Of a DNA stretch of 64,000 nt, positions 26,473 to 35,814 are shown piece by piece; within the stretch, counting starts at the first letter, position 1; each line of letters opens with the position of its first letter. The notes under the pieces are model-generated. The model was not told the DNA's origin and ran no database searches. It saw only the letters and a list, made by a program, of their open reading frames with translations. The stretch lies in assembly GCF_028714775.1 (NCBI RefSeq), contig NZ_JAQTLS010000001.1:124001-188000 (forward strand), given 5' to 3'. The position numbers and the translations under genes are program-made. The stretch comes from Thiothrix sp. (GTDB lineage: Bacteria; Pseudomonadota; Gammaproteobacteria; Thiotrichales; Thiotrichaceae).

Positions 26473-27891
26473 ATGCAGTTAAACATTTTTTCCAAGTTGT
26501 TTTTGGCGATGTTGGCGGGAATGGTGTTGGTGGTAGCGGTCATGGCGGTTTTCATGAACTGGAGTTTCCGCACTGGCTTTGAAGCCTACCAACATGGCGG
26601 GGAATTGGATAAGGCGCGGCAGTTGGCAGGAGTGTTAGGCGAAGGTTTCGGGCAACAGGGCAGTTGGGACTTTATCCGTTATGAGCCACACAACTGGAAC
26701 CGTGCTTTGGTACAGATTGGGGAAAATCCGCCGTTGCCGGGGCCGCAAGCACCAATATCCCCTAGAAGGCAGGAAAGATCACCGCAACCCTTGGGTGGGC
26801 GGCTGAATTTGCTGGACGCTAACCAGCAAGCAGTAATTGGCCCACCGGAAAACTTGCACCCCCATCAAGGCAGCATTTTGACCCGGCTAGAAATCAAGTC
26901 ACAAGGACAAGTGGTCGGCTGGTTAGCAGTACGGCAAGGTAAATTGGCGACCGATGTGCTGGCGAAAGCCTTTCTGGATCAACAATTGCGTAATTCCTAC
27001 CTGATTGCGTTGTTCGCTGCCGCATTATCGCTGTTGCTGGCACTGTTATTAGTGCGGCATTTGATCCGCCCGGTACGTTCGCTGACAGCGGGGGCAAAGC
27101 TACTGACGGCAGGACGTTTTGATACACGCATTGAAGTGGCAACGCAGGATGAGTTGGGCGTGCTGGCAAATGACTTTAACTTGCTGGCGACGGCTTTGCA
27201 GCGTAACGAGGAAATTCGGCGGCAGTGGTTGGCAGATATTTCCCATGAATTGCGTACCCCGATAGCCATTCTTCGCAGTGAAATTGAGGCGTTGCTGGAT
27301 GGCATCCGGCAACCAACGGTGGAGCGCATCCGTTCCCTGCATGTTGATGTGTTATCGCTGGGTAAGTTGGTGGATGACCTTTACCAATTATCGCTATCGG
27401 ATGCCGGGGATATGGAATTGCCAGATGAAACCGTTGACTTAGCCGCAATTCTGGATGACACCATGAGCGCCGCAGAAGCAAACTTGCAGGAAAAGCATAT
27501 CGGTTTGTTCAGGCGCATAGATGACACCGTAACACTGGCAGTGCGGGGCGATGCCAAACGTTTGCACCAGCTTTTCTCGAATTTATTGGCAAACAGCCAG
27601 CGTTACACGGATGAAGGTGGACGGGTCGAAGTTTTTGCGCAGCAACAGGGCGACAAGGTGGTTGTGGAAGTTCAGGATACTGCGCCGGGCGTACCGGATG
27701 AGGCTTTACCACATCTGTTCGAGCGCCTGTTTCGGGTGGACAAATCCCGTAGCCGTGCTCTTGGCGGTTCTGGGCTGGGTCTGTCGATTTGCAAGAACAT
27801 CGTCGAAGCGCATCACGGCACGATAACAGCCGGACATTCTGCCTTGGGAGGGCTATCCATCCGTATGGAATTTCCGCTACCCTCTGCCTGA
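26473..27891 (+). CDS. Sensor histidine kinase (BaeS-like)
   Basis: 472 residues from ATG 26473 (GGAGG 7 bases upstream; the ATG at 26467 is too close to it). Two membrane helices (about 7-30 and 175-195) enclose a periplasmic sensor. Then come HAMP (RHLIRPVRSLTAGAKLLTAGRF), the phospho-acceptor His in DISHELRTPIAILRSEIEALLDG, the N box LFSNLLANSQRYTDEGG and the G box GGSGLGLSICKNIVEAHHG. It pairs with the regulator that follows, so an envelope-stress type two-component system is likely. Confidence 0.9.
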   Translation: MQLNIFSKLFLAMLAGMVLVVAVMAVFMNWSFRTGFEAYQHGGELDKARQLAGVLGEGFGQQGSWDFIRYEPHNWNRALVQIGENPPLPGPQAPISPRRQERSPQPLGGRLNLLDANQQAVIGPPENLHPHQGSILTRLEIKSQGQVVGWLAVRQGKLATDVLAKAFLDQQLRNSYLIALFAAALSLLLALLLVRHLIRPVRSLTAGAKLLTAGRFDTRIEVATQDELGVLANDFNLLATALQRNEEIRRQWLADISHELRTPIAILRSEIEALLDGIRQPTVERIRSLHVDVLSLGKLVDDLYQLSLSDAGDMELPDETVDLAAILDDTMSAAEANLQEKHIGLFRRIDDTVTLAVRGDAKRLHQLFSNLLANSQRYTDEGGRVEVFAQQQGDKVVVEVQDTAPGVPDEALPHLFERLFRVDKSRSRALGGSGLGLSICKNIVEAHHGTITAGHSALGGLSIRMEFPLPSA

Positions 27892-27915
27892 CGTGATGCG
27901 GGGAGTGGGAATGCG

Positions 27916-28599
27916 ATGAACGCTAGGCAGAAATGCATATTGATCGTGGAAGACGAGCCAAAGCTGGCGGAAGTGCTGGGCGAATACCTGCAACAAGCGG
28001 GCTTCCTGTCGCATTGGATCGACCACGGCTTGAAGGTAATCCCATGGATACGGGAAAACACCCCAGATTTGCTGATCTTGGATTTGATGTTACCCGGACG
28101 TGACGGTATCGACATCTTCCGCGAACTGCGCACTTTTTCCACACTTCCTGTCATTATGGCAACCGCAAAAGTGGATGAAATCGACCGTTTGCTGGGGCTG
28201 GAATTAGGTGCGGATGATTACGTCTGCAAGCCATATAGCCCGCGCGAAGTGGTGGCACGGGTAAAAAATATTCTGAGGCGTGTGTCATTGCCGTTGGCGG
28301 AACAGGTGTCTGGCAGTGGCATTGAGGTTGATGTGGCTTGTATGGAAGTCTGCCTTAACCACCGTAAACTGGATTTGACCCCGGTTGAATTCCGTTTGTT
28401 TAACCAATTGTTTTCCCGCCCTGCCCAAGTGTTCTCACGGGCGCAATTACTGGATTGCATCTACGATGACCACCGCATCGTTACCGACCGGGCGGTGGAT
28501 AGCCACATCAAGAACCTGCGGCGTAAAATTCACGATGCCATGCCTGAGCGTGAACTAATCAAATCCATCTACGGTATCGGTTACAAACTGGAACTGTAG
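27916..28599 (+). CDS. OmpR-family response regulator (BaeR-like)
   Basis: 227 residues. Receiver domain with ILIVEDEPKLAEVLGEYL, phospho-acceptor Asp in LLILDLMLPGRDGIDIF and the conserved Lys in ADDYVCKPYSPREVVAR. Winged-helix DNA-binding domain with LDLTPVEFRLFNQLFSRPAQVFSR and DRAVDSHIKNLRRKI...IYGIGYKLEL. It lies 24 bases after the kinase gene, its evident partner. Confidence 0.92.
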   Translation: MNARQKCILIVEDEPKLAEVLGEYLQQAGFLSHWIDHGLKVIPWIRENTPDLLILDLMLPGRDGIDIFRELRTFSTLPVIMATAKVDEIDRLLGLELGADDYVCKPYSPREVVARVKNILRRVSLPLAEQVSGSGIEVDVACMEVCLNHRKLDLTPVEFRLFNQLFSRPAQVFSRAQLLDCIYDDHRIVTDRAVDSHIKNLRRKIHDAMPERELIKSIYGIGYKLEL

Positions 28600-28688
28600 C
28601 GCAAAAAGCAATCTACACAGTTGCTCCATTATTCCTCCCAATTAGGCCATTAACCTTCTTGTTAACAACCTGCAACGGAGGACATACC

Positions 28689-29915
28689 ATGAAAAAGCCA
28701 GTTACCCTTTCCATCAGCGCCACCACTTTAGTCGGCGTCTTCTTAAGCCAATCGGCAGGAGCAGCCGTCAGCTATCCTGTAGTGGATACGGGACAGGCAA
28801 GCTGCTACAGCGATACGGCTGCAACCACTTGCCCACTGAAAAGCAAAACGTTTTACGGTCAGGATGCCCAAACTATCCGCAATGCCCCCAGCTACACTAA
28901 CAACGCTAATGGCACGGTCACGGACAAAGTAACGGGACTGATGTGGCAGCAAAGCCCTGACACCACCAACGACGGGCAAATCAAAGCAAGTGATAAATTG
29001 GCTTTCAGCCGTGCGCAAACCTATTGCCAAGACTTGGTGCTAGGCGGTTACAGCGACTGGCGCTTGCCGGACATCAAGACGCTGTACTCCCTGATTGACT
29101 TCCGGGGAACTGACCCTAGCGGTGCAGGCAACAGTTCTGCTGGGCAGACCCCTTTCATTAATACCAGCTATTTCAAGTTTGGTTACGGTGACACCAGCGC
29201 GGGGGAACGTATCATTGATGCCCAATACTGGTCAAATACGCAATATGTCAGCACCACGATGGTCGGGGATGCAACCGTGTTTGGTGTTAACTTTGCGGAT
29301 GGGCGTATCAAAGGCTACCCCCGCGACAAGTCACCGTTTGGAGCACCCGCCCAATATGTCCGCTGCGTGCGGGGAAACACCGCTTACGGGGCAAACAGTT
29401 TCACCAATAACCGTAATGGCACAGTTACAGACGCAGCAACCGGGCTAATGTGGGCGCAAGCCGACAGCGCCAAGGGCATGAATTGGAAAGATGCATTGGC
29501 TTGGGTTGCACAAATGAACACCGCAAAATACTTGGGTTACAGCGATTGGCGCTTGCCCAATACGAAGGAATTGCAAAGTATCGTCGATTACACCCGCTCT
29601 CCCAATACCACAGGTTCGGCGGCGATCAACCCCGTGTTCAGCGTTACTGGCATTATCAATGAGGCGGGGCAAACGGATGCACCCACTTATTGGAGCAGCA
29701 CGACCCATGCAAGCAAAACCAGCGGGGTGTATGCGGCTTATGTCGCATTCGGGCGGGCAATGGGTTACATGAATGGCATCTGGCTGGATGTGCACGGGGC
29801 AGGAGCGCAACGCAGCGATCCTAAATCGGGCAGCCCCAGCAGCTACCCAACTGGGCACGGGCCACAGGGGGATGCGATCCGCATTTACAATTACGTGCGT
29901 TTAGTACGCCAATAA
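28689..29915 (+). CDS. Secreted protein with two DUF1566 (Lcl-type) modules
   Basis: 408 residues from ATG 28689 (GGAGG upstream). A signal peptide (SISATTLVGVFLSQSAGA) is followed by two similar modules, each with NGTVTD..TGLMWQQ/AQ, then YSDWRLPDIKTLYSLID or YSDWRLPNTKELQSIVD, then YWSNT/YWSST, and closing RCVRG or RLVRQ. DUF1566 proteins are extracellular and of unknown function; some are adhesin-like. It may belong to the regulon of the two-component pair just upstream. Confidence 0.85.
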   Translation: MKKPVTLSISATTLVGVFLSQSAGAAVSYPVVDTGQASCYSDTAATTCPLKSKTFYGQDAQTIRNAPSYTNNANGTVTDKVTGLMWQQSPDTTNDGQIKASDKLAFSRAQTYCQDLVLGGYSDWRLPDIKTLYSLIDFRGTDPSGAGNSSAGQTPFINTSYFKFGYGDTSAGERIIDAQYWSNTQYVSTTMVGDATVFGVNFADGRIKGYPRDKSPFGAPAQYVRCVRGNTAYGANSFTNNRNGTVTDAATGLMWAQADSAKGMNWKDALAWVAQMNTAKYLGYSDWRLPNTKELQSIVDYTRSPNTTGSAAINPVFSVTGIINEAGQTDAPTYWSSTTHASKTSGVYAAYVAFGRAMGYMNGIWLDVHGAGAQRSDPKSGSPSSYPTGHGPQGDAIRIYNYVRLVRQ

Positions 29916-29926
29916 CTGACAGTAAA

Positions 29927-29956
29927 AAGGCCAACCCGCCGAAACAGGTTGGCCTT
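29927..29956. terminator. Intrinsic terminator after the DUF1566 gene
   Basis: AAGGCCAACC (29927-29936) and GGTTGGCCTT (29947-29956) form a 10-base perfect stem with a 10-base loop. An A run on the left and GATTAG on the right suggest it works better for leftward transcription, so it may also serve the convergent gene at 29995. Confidence 0.75.
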
Positions 29957-29994
29957 GATTAGCCCCTTTAGCCCTTTTTATCTATGCGCCCGCA

Positions 29995-30477
29995 TTAACG
30001 GTGGTTGTTGTGCGGTTGTGGCAGTGGCTGTAATGGTGCTACCAGCACAGGCTGCGAGTTGTTCGGTTGCAGGTTGCCAAAATGACCGGGTTGCGGGCCA
30101 TTCGGTTGTGACCAGTTATTGTTGCGGTCGTCACGGCGATCATGACGGCGGGCAACATCACGGTTATTGCTGAGTTTGAAGATGTGGCGGTTCAAGCTAG
30201 CTTCTTGACGATCCAGACGGTTGCGTTCACCTGCTGTTACCCGATGATCACGCTTGGCTTGGCGGACGGCTTCAACTAAACGGCGCAATTCACCGCGCAG
30301 TTGGCTTTCTTCGCCACGGGTCAGGTCGCCGCTACGTACACCCATATCAATGCGCTGTTCCAATTTACCGACGTTGACGCCAGTGTAGCCACCATGGAAT
30401 GGGGCTGCCATTGCAGCAGAGGACGCAAACAGTACGCCAGCAACCAGTGCGGTTGAAATCAATGTTGTCTTTTTCAC
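29995..30477 (-). CDS. Secreted charged protein of unknown function
   Basis: 160 residues with a clear signal peptide (LISTALVAGVLFASSAAMAA). The middle is a charged helical stretch (EQRIDMGVRSGDLTRGEESQLRGEL...RVTAGERNRLDRQEASLNRHIFKLSNNR) seen in many small periplasmic proteins of proteobacteria. The C-terminus is Asn/Pro/Gln-rich. Probably periplasmic; no reaction can be inferred. Confidence 0.75.
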   Translation of the reverse strand: MKKTTLISTALVAGVLFASSAAMAAPFHGGYTGVNVGKLEQRIDMGVRSGDLTRGEESQLRGELRRLVEAVRQAKRDHRVTAGERNRLDRQEASLNRHIFKLSNNRDVARRHDRRDDRNNNWSQPNGPQPGHFGNLQPNNSQPVLVAPLQPLPQPHNNHR

Positions 30478-30638
30478 GGTATCGCTCCTTCAATTTGTTT
30501 CAGATATTTGCCCTTTCGGTAGGAGTAACAATACGCGCCAATTCAGCAACAAATATGCCTAGATTGTGCAAATAACGTGGAACCTGCCTCCCCTGACTGC
30601 GTTATCATGCGCGTGATATTCCCTTAAAAGGCGTTGAC

Positions 30639-31298
30639 ATGAAACAGGCATTAATCGGCAGCTTGCTTGCCCTGACCCTTGGCATGGCGGGCTGCGACCA
30701 AACTGCGGTGACACCGGATGATTTACCGTGGCAAATTACCACCACCCCAGCGGGCAACCCACAGGTGTTCCGTTTGGAAATGGGCAAAGCCACCCTCAAA
30801 GATGTGATTGAGCGCCTGCACAGTTTCCCGGAACTGGCTGTATTTTCGCACGAAAGCGGTAAGCGCAAGCTGGAGGCGTATTTCGGCACGCAACGCATGG
30901 GCTTGTTTGATGCCAAAATCATTGCGGAATTACAAGCCGATGCAACGACCTTTGACAAGCTCCAAAACGATGGTGGCAAGCGTGAAGGCATGGCGAGTGG
31001 GCAGTGGAAATTCCCCGTGGCGGAAAAGGATATGCCCAGCGTCAATGCCTTATTGGTGAAGAAACTGGTTTACATGCCTGCCATCAATTACGAGCCAGAT
31101 ATTGTCACTGCCCGTTTTGGTGCACCTGATGAGCGCTTGCCATCGGCGAAAGCAGGGATTGAATACTGGTTCTATCCGAACAAAGGCTTGGCGATTGTGC
31201 TGAGTAATGACGGTGGTGAAATCCTTTACTACACACCGCCGCAAAACTTTGCCGCATTGAAACAAGAGTTGTTGGAGGCAAAACCGAAAGATGAGTGA
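30639..31298 (+). CDS. Lipoprotein of unknown function
   Basis: 219 residues with a lipoprotein signal (LIGSLLALTLGMAGC, Cys19 lipidated). The mature part starts around DLPWQITTTPAGNPQVFRLEMGKATLKDVIERL and ends GLAIVLSNDGGEILYYTPPQNF. I do not recognise a catalytic motif. Its stop overlaps the start of the ycgN-like gene by 8 bases, so the two are coupled. Confidence 0.8.
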   Translation: MKQALIGSLLALTLGMAGCDQTAVTPDDLPWQITTTPAGNPQVFRLEMGKATLKDVIERLHSFPELAVFSHESGKRKLEAYFGTQRMGLFDAKIIAELQADATTFDKLQNDGGKREGMASGQWKFPVAEKDMPSVNALLVKKLVYMPAINYEPDIVTARFGAPDERLPSAKAGIEYWFYPNKGLAIVLSNDGGEILYYTPPQNFAALKQELLEAKPKDE

Positions 31299-31755
31299 TG
31301 CCCGTACCCCGCCGTGGTGGAAACAAAAGCCCCTCACTGAAATGTCGATGGAAGAGTGGGAAAGCTTGTGCGACCACTGCGCCAAATGCTGCCTGATCAA
31401 GCTGGAAGATGAAGAAGATGGCACGGTGTATTACACCGACATTGCCTGCGACCTGTTGGATGGCAAGACTTGCCAGTGCAAGGATTATCCCAACCGCGAA
31501 ACGCTGGTTCCTGATTGCCTGCGCCTGACGCCGGATAACCTCGAACAGCTTTACTGGATGCCGCCGAGTTGCGCCTACCGCTTGTTGTATGAAGGCAAAA
31601 ACCTGCCGTCATGGCATCATTTGCTGTCCGGCGACAAAGAAAGCATCCACCGCATGAAACAATCGGTGGTCGGGCGTTTCACTTACGCCGCAGATGTTAA
31701 CGAAGAAGACTGGGAGGAACGGGTCGTCACATGGCCGTTGAAGCGGAAAATGTAA
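31291..31755 (+). CDS. YcgN-family cysteine-cluster protein
   Basis: 154 residues of the UPF0260/YcgN family. It has WESLCDHCAKCCLIKLEDE, a second set DIACDLLDGKTCQCKDYPNR and VPDCLRLTPDNLEQLYWMPPSCAYRLL. The eight or so Cys fit a bound metal or iron-sulfur site. Function is not established. It overlaps the upstream lipoprotein gene and the downstream Hsp15 gene. Confidence 0.92.
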   Translation: MSDARTPPWWKQKPLTEMSMEEWESLCDHCAKCCLIKLEDEEDGTVYYTDIACDLLDGKTCQCKDYPNRETLVPDCLRLTPDNLEQLYWMPPSCAYRLLYEGKNLPSWHHLLSGDKESIHRMKQSVVGRFTYAADVNEEDWEERVVTWPLKRKM

Positions 31756-32123
31756 GCCAACGCCTCGACCGTTGGCTGTGGGCAGCGCGGTTCTTCAAGA
31801 CCCGCCCATTGGCAGTCGATGCCATCAATGGCGGGCACGTCCACGTCAATGATGAGCGCGTGAAACCAGCGCGGAATGTGCGCCCCGGCGATAAAGTCCG
31901 CATTACCAAGGGCTTTGAAACGTGGGTAATCACGGTCAAGGGCATCAACGAACAGCGCCGCCCTGCCCCCGAGGCACGCTTGCTCTACGAGGAATCCGAA
32001 CACCACCGCGAGCAGCGCGAAGCCGTGATCGAAGAACGCCGCTTGCATGGCGTGAACATCAAAGTGCATAAGCCGGACAAGCGCGAGCGGCGGATGATCG
32101 AGCAGTTCAAACAGAACTGGTGA
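31731..32123 (+). CDS. hslR: Heat shock protein Hsp15 (S4-domain RNA-binding protein)
   Basis: 130 residues. S4 RNA-binding domain QRLDRWLWAARFFKTRPLAVDAI...GHVHVNDERVKPARNVRPGDKVRI, followed by a basic helical tail (HREQREAVIEERRL, KPDKRERRMIEQFK). Hsp15 binds free 50S subunits that carry a stalled nascent chain. Starts at ATG 31731 inside the end of the ycgN-like gene (25-base overlap). It adds to the ribosome-stress genes in this window. Confidence 0.9.
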   Translation: MAVEAENVSQRLDRWLWAARFFKTRPLAVDAINGGHVHVNDERVKPARNVRPGDKVRITKGFETWVITVKGINEQRRPAPEARLLYEESEHHREQREAVIEERRLHGVNIKVHKPDKRERRMIEQFKQNW

Positions 32124-32130
32124 CAGCTTC

Positions 32131-32622
32131 CTACAAGAGGCTATACGCGGCGCGGAAATCGTGATGGCAGGAGGCGCAACTCTCTTTCACTTGATTGTAG
32201 ATGGGCTTGATTTGGTCGAGCTTCCCAGTTTGGGCGACATCAGCCAATTGCGCGGCGGCAACAGTGAATTTTTCTTGAGCCTGTTTGAACGCTTCCGGCT
32301 GTTGCCAGACCGCAGGCAGGGCGCGGCTAGGCGCATAATCGCTACCGGGCGGGAAGTAAGCCCACGGCTGGGTGCTTAAGGCTTTGAGTTGTTGCGCATA
32401 ACCGAGAAACTCTTTGGCGGAGTAAGGCTCTTTGTCGCGTATCATCAGCCCCATTGCTTCAAAGGTGCGGATATTTTCTTTGAAAATGCGCTCACGCTTG
32501 GTGACAGGTTGCCCCGGATGGGTGTCTTCCTTCTGGCAAGCGCTTAACAAGGCAACACAAACAACCGCCAGCAGCGGGACTTGAAACAAGTAATATCTTG
32601 AAGAAACCATAATATCCATCAT
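32131..32622 (-). CDS. Lipoprotein cytochrome c' / c-556 family
   Basis: About 160 residues with a lipoprotein signal (LLAVVCVALLSAC). A four-helix type sequence follows (ERIFKENIRTFEAMGLMIRD...YAQQLKALSTQPWAYFPPGSD...FTVAAAQLADVAQTGKLDQIKPIYNQVKESC), with the haem site CASCH close to the C-terminus, typical of cytochrome c'. Members bind NO or act in small-scale electron transfer. The start may be ATG 32622 or 32610. Confidence 0.85.
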   Translation of the reverse strand: MMDIMVSSRYYLFQVPLLAVVCVALLSACQKEDTHPGQPVTKRERIFKENIRTFEAMGLMIRDKEPYSAKEFLGYAQQLKALSTQPWAYFPPGSDYAPSRALPAVWQQPEAFKQAQEKFTVAAAQLADVAQTGKLDQIKPIYNQVKESCASCHHDFRAAYSLL

Positions 32623-32830
32623 GAGTTATGCCAACTTCGGGGTGAAGCCGGTCGGCTAAGCTAGCTTATCATCCGGTACAACGCAAGAGAGCAACACCCC
32701 TGCGGTACATTGCGGTCATTTTAGGGAGCGGATAATTAAAGCCTTCTTAAAACCACGCCCCATCAGTAAAATTAGCAAATGCTTATGAATGGGTGTAAAA
32801 CGTCACGTAAGACCACTAGGGGAACACATC

Positions 32831-33355
32831 ATGACATCACGTATCACCATTTTTTTCGCTTTGGCGCTGTTTGCGGGCAGTGCATCGGCTGACTTCTTCG
32901 ATTTCTTCGACATGGGCGATTTCTTCGGCAACAACCGTAATGACCAGAACCACCAAGCGGCAGGTACGGGGCAAGCCAGCCAAAACGGCGCGGGCAAAGG
33001 CAACGGGCATTCACGCGGGCGCGGCGAAGCCGACATCAATATGGATTTCGACCTGAATTTCCGTGCCAAAGCTTCCGGCTTGGCGGATGCTGCCAGCAAG
33101 GGGCAAGGCCGCACGCAAAACCAAGTACAAAGCCGGGGCGACGTTGCCCAATATCAGGCCAGCCAGCTCAATGCTTACGGGACAGGCTATAACAACGCCA
33201 ACAGTGCCGTGAACGCCGCGCCGTACAATTACAGCTACGCTTACCCTTACGCCTATTACAATTATTACGCGCCGTACACGCAGCAGCCGTATATGCAAAG
33301 CTATTACCCACAGTACTACTACCCGCAAGCTTATTACCTGCCGCCTGCACAGTAG
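32831..33355 (+). CDS. Sulfur globule family protein
   Basis: 174 residues from ATG 32831 with a signal peptide (ITIFFALALFAGSASA). The mature start ADFFDFFDMGDFFGNN, a Gly/Asn/Gln-rich middle, DINMDFDLNFRAKASG, and a Tyr/Pro/Ala-rich tail (YAYPYAYYNYYAPYTQQPYM) match the structural proteins that coat intracellular sulfur globules in purple sulfur bacteria and Thiothrix/Beggiatoa relatives. It points to a periplasmically derived sulfur globule and to sulfide or thiosulfate oxidation. Low sequence complexity makes finer assignment unsafe. Confidence 0.8.
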   Translation: MTSRITIFFALALFAGSASADFFDFFDMGDFFGNNRNDQNHQAAGTGQASQNGAGKGNGHSRGRGEADINMDFDLNFRAKASGLADAASKGQGRTQNQVQSRGDVAQYQASQLNAYGTGYNNANSAVNAAPYNYSYAYPYAYYNYYAPYTQQPYMQSYYPQYYYPQAYYLPPAQ

Positions 33356-33399
33356 TCTATAGTTGGGGGCAAGATACGTAGGCTCGAAAGGAAAGTCTT

Positions 33400-35814
33400 A
33401 TGTTTATGTTGCGCCCCTTCGCTTGGTTGTTTGCTGCACTGCTGGTGGTTGTGGCAGCAGCATCCATTTTCATCCTGACCTTCGACGCGAACCGCTACAA
33501 GCCTGACCTTGTGGCCTTGGTCAAGCAGCAAACCGGACGTGACCTCGCAATCGGCGGTGAAATCGGCCTATCGGTATACCCCGACATTGCGCTGAAACTG
33601 GAACAGGTGAAACTCGGCAATGCCGCCGGATTTAGCGGGGAAACCTTTGCCAGCGCCGACCATGCGCGGGTTTCTGTGCAACTCATGCCCTTGCTGCAAC
33701 AGCAATTGCGTGTCAACGACGTGACCCTGCAAGGCATGAGCCTGAACTTACAACGCAATAAAAGCGGTGTCACCAACTGGGCGGACTTACTGCCAGCGAA
33801 TTCCAGCCAGAAAGATGATCAGGTCGGGCAAGTCATCGCCCGTTTGCTGGGTAATTTCATGGTTGCCGGGATCAGCGTGCAGGACTCGCAAATCCATTGG
33901 CAGGATGCGCAAAGCGGGCAAAACCTGAATATTTCCCCGCTCAACCTGAAAACTGGCGTATTGCGCCCCGGCAAGCCCGTGGACATTAACCTTGCCACCC
34001 ATTTGCAGCAGAACTCCCCGGCGCTGGATGTCACGCTGGATGGTTCTGCAACTGCGCGGTTAGCGGAAAACCAGCAGGATTTCAAACTTTCTGACCTCAA
34101 GCTCAAGGTGCAAATGCCCAATAAGCCCAGTGCAGGTGATAGCTTGAATGCCAACTTGAGCGCGGGGGTGGATGGCAACTTGCAAACCAAAGTGCTGGCA
34201 TTCAGCGGTTTGGTGGCAGCGATCGACATTGCCAGCAAAGCACAGGGCAATATCCACGCCGATGTGAAAGGCACGTTGCGCGGCGAAACCGATGCCCAGC
34301 AGTATTTCATGCCCGACTTGCAAGCACAGGTGCAACTGCCGCAGGTGGGTAATGCGCAATTGAGCGGGCGGATGCAAGCCAACCTTGCCCGCGAGGAAGT
34401 CAGCATCGGCGGTTTGCGCGTGCAGGCGCAGTTGAATAATCCGAAAGCTGGAAAGGTTGATGCCAACCTCAGCGGTAACATGCATCTGGGCATGGCAGAA
34501 CAGCTCCTGAAAATCGACGGGATGCAACTGCAAGCCAAAACCCAAGGCGGCAACCTGCCCATGCAAACGGCAGATGTGCAAGCCAGCGGCAGCACCCGCG
34601 TGCAGCTAGCGCAACAGCAACTCACTATCGGCGGTCTGCAACTCACCACCAATTTGCAAGGCGACAAACTCCCCGGCGGCAGCTTACAACAGCAAGGCAA
34701 AGGCGAACTTGACCTCAATTGGGGTAGCGGCAAAGGCGTAATCGACCTGTTCCAAACCAGCCTGAAACTCATGGGGCAGCAACTCAACGGCAAGCTGCAA
34801 ATCCGCGACCCAATAGCGGCGCTGAGTATGAGTGGCGAATTCAAGGCCGACGCGCTCAATTACCCGCCCTTCCAATTACAAAAAGCCACACTGGGAGTGC
34901 AAATGGCGGATGGCATCCTCACGCTTGCCCCGCAAGGCACACTGTTCAAAGGCGGTTATCAGGGCAATATCCAGATCAATACCAAGCAGTCACCGCCCAC
35001 GCTGCAAATGACCCACAAAACCAGCGCGTTGCGCACCGAAGACCTGTTTTTCGCCCTCACCCAAGACAAAACCATTACCGGCGCACTCAACCTGACTGCC
35101 AACCTGACTTCGGTGGCGGGCGACGCGGCGGCTTTCAAACAACACCTCAATGGCACGGTTGATGTTGCGCTGAAAGACGGCACGATCCGCGATTCCAGTT
35201 TTGCGCAAAAAACCAAGCAGGTAGTGAAGCTATTTGAGAAAGAAAGCACCAATGCGATGGGCGAAAAGGAAGTGGCTTTTACCAGCTTAGGCGGGCAGTG
35301 GCAGGTGCATCAAGGCACATTCCATACCGATGAAAACGTGTTGCTTGCGCCCTACTTCCAAGTCAAAGGCAGCGGCGATGTGAACACCGTCAACGAATCA
35401 CTGGATTTCAAACTGCGTATTGGCGAAAAGCCCAAACCTGACAAACCCGAAGGTCTGTTTGCCCCGCTGCACATCCAAGGCCCGTGGAAAAACCTGAGTT
35501 ACGAATTGGAACTCGATGTATTGCTCAAGGAGTTGGCGAAACAGGAAATCGACAAGCAAAAAGCCGACCTGAAAGAAAAGCTCGACGCCGAAAAGCAAAA
35601 GCAGTTGGATGCCCTCAAACAAAAGGCCGATGAAGAAAAAGCCCGCCTGCAACAGCAATTGCAAACTGAAAAGGATAAGTTGCAACAACGCCTGCAAGAC
35701 CAAGTGCAGAAGCAATTGGGCGGTTCAGGCAATCCGGCAGATGGCAGCGTGCAAGACCAACTTAAGAAAAAACTGGAAGATGACTTGAAGGGCAAGTTAA
35801 AAGGCTTGTTCTGA
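33400..35814 (+). CDS. AsmA family protein
   Basis: 804 residues. An N-terminal membrane helix (FAWLFAALLVVVAAASIFIL) is followed by FDANRYKPDLVALVKQQTGRDLAIGGEIGLSVYPDIALKLEQVKLGNAAGF, the AsmA signature, and a long beta-rich repetitive region. The DUF3971/AsmA C-terminal part has LNGTVDVALKDGTIRD and ends with a Lys/Gln/Glu coiled coil (about 700-800). AsmA-like proteins span the periplasm and are implicated in phospholipid transport to the outer membrane. Its TGA overlaps the ATG of the nuclease gene. Confidence 0.9.
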   Translation: MFMLRPFAWLFAALLVVVAAASIFILTFDANRYKPDLVALVKQQTGRDLAIGGEIGLSVYPDIALKLEQVKLGNAAGFSGETFASADHARVSVQLMPLLQQQLRVNDVTLQGMSLNLQRNKSGVTNWADLLPANSSQKDDQVGQVIARLLGNFMVAGISVQDSQIHWQDAQSGQNLNISPLNLKTGVLRPGKPVDINLATHLQQNSPALDVTLDGSATARLAENQQDFKLSDLKLKVQMPNKPSAGDSLNANLSAGVDGNLQTKVLAFSGLVAAIDIASKAQGNIHADVKGTLRGETDAQQYFMPDLQAQVQLPQVGNAQLSGRMQANLAREEVSIGGLRVQAQLNNPKAGKVDANLSGNMHLGMAEQLLKIDGMQLQAKTQGGNLPMQTADVQASGSTRVQLAQQQLTIGGLQLTTNLQGDKLPGGSLQQQGKGELDLNWGSGKGVIDLFQTSLKLMGQQLNGKLQIRDPIAALSMSGEFKADALNYPPFQLQKATLGVQMADGILTLAPQGTLFKGGYQGNIQINTKQSPPTLQMTHKTSALRTEDLFFALTQDKTITGALNLTANLTSVAGDAAAFKQHLNGTVDVALKDGTIRDSSFAQKTKQVVKLFEKESTNAMGEKEVAFTSLGGQWQVHQGTFHTDENVLLAPYFQVKGSGDVNTVNESLDFKLRIGEKPKPDKPEGLFAPLHIQGPWKNLSYELELDVLLKELAKQEIDKQKADLKEKLDAEKQKQLDALKQKADEEKARLQQQLQTEKDKLQQRLQDQVQKQLGGSGNPADGSVQDQLKKKLEDDLKGKLKGLF

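Noticed and set aside
33819-34859. 346-codon minus-strand open frame opposite the AsmA gene
   Set aside because: Cys/Ser/Leu-rich shadow of a gene with strong codon bias; no start signal or similarity.
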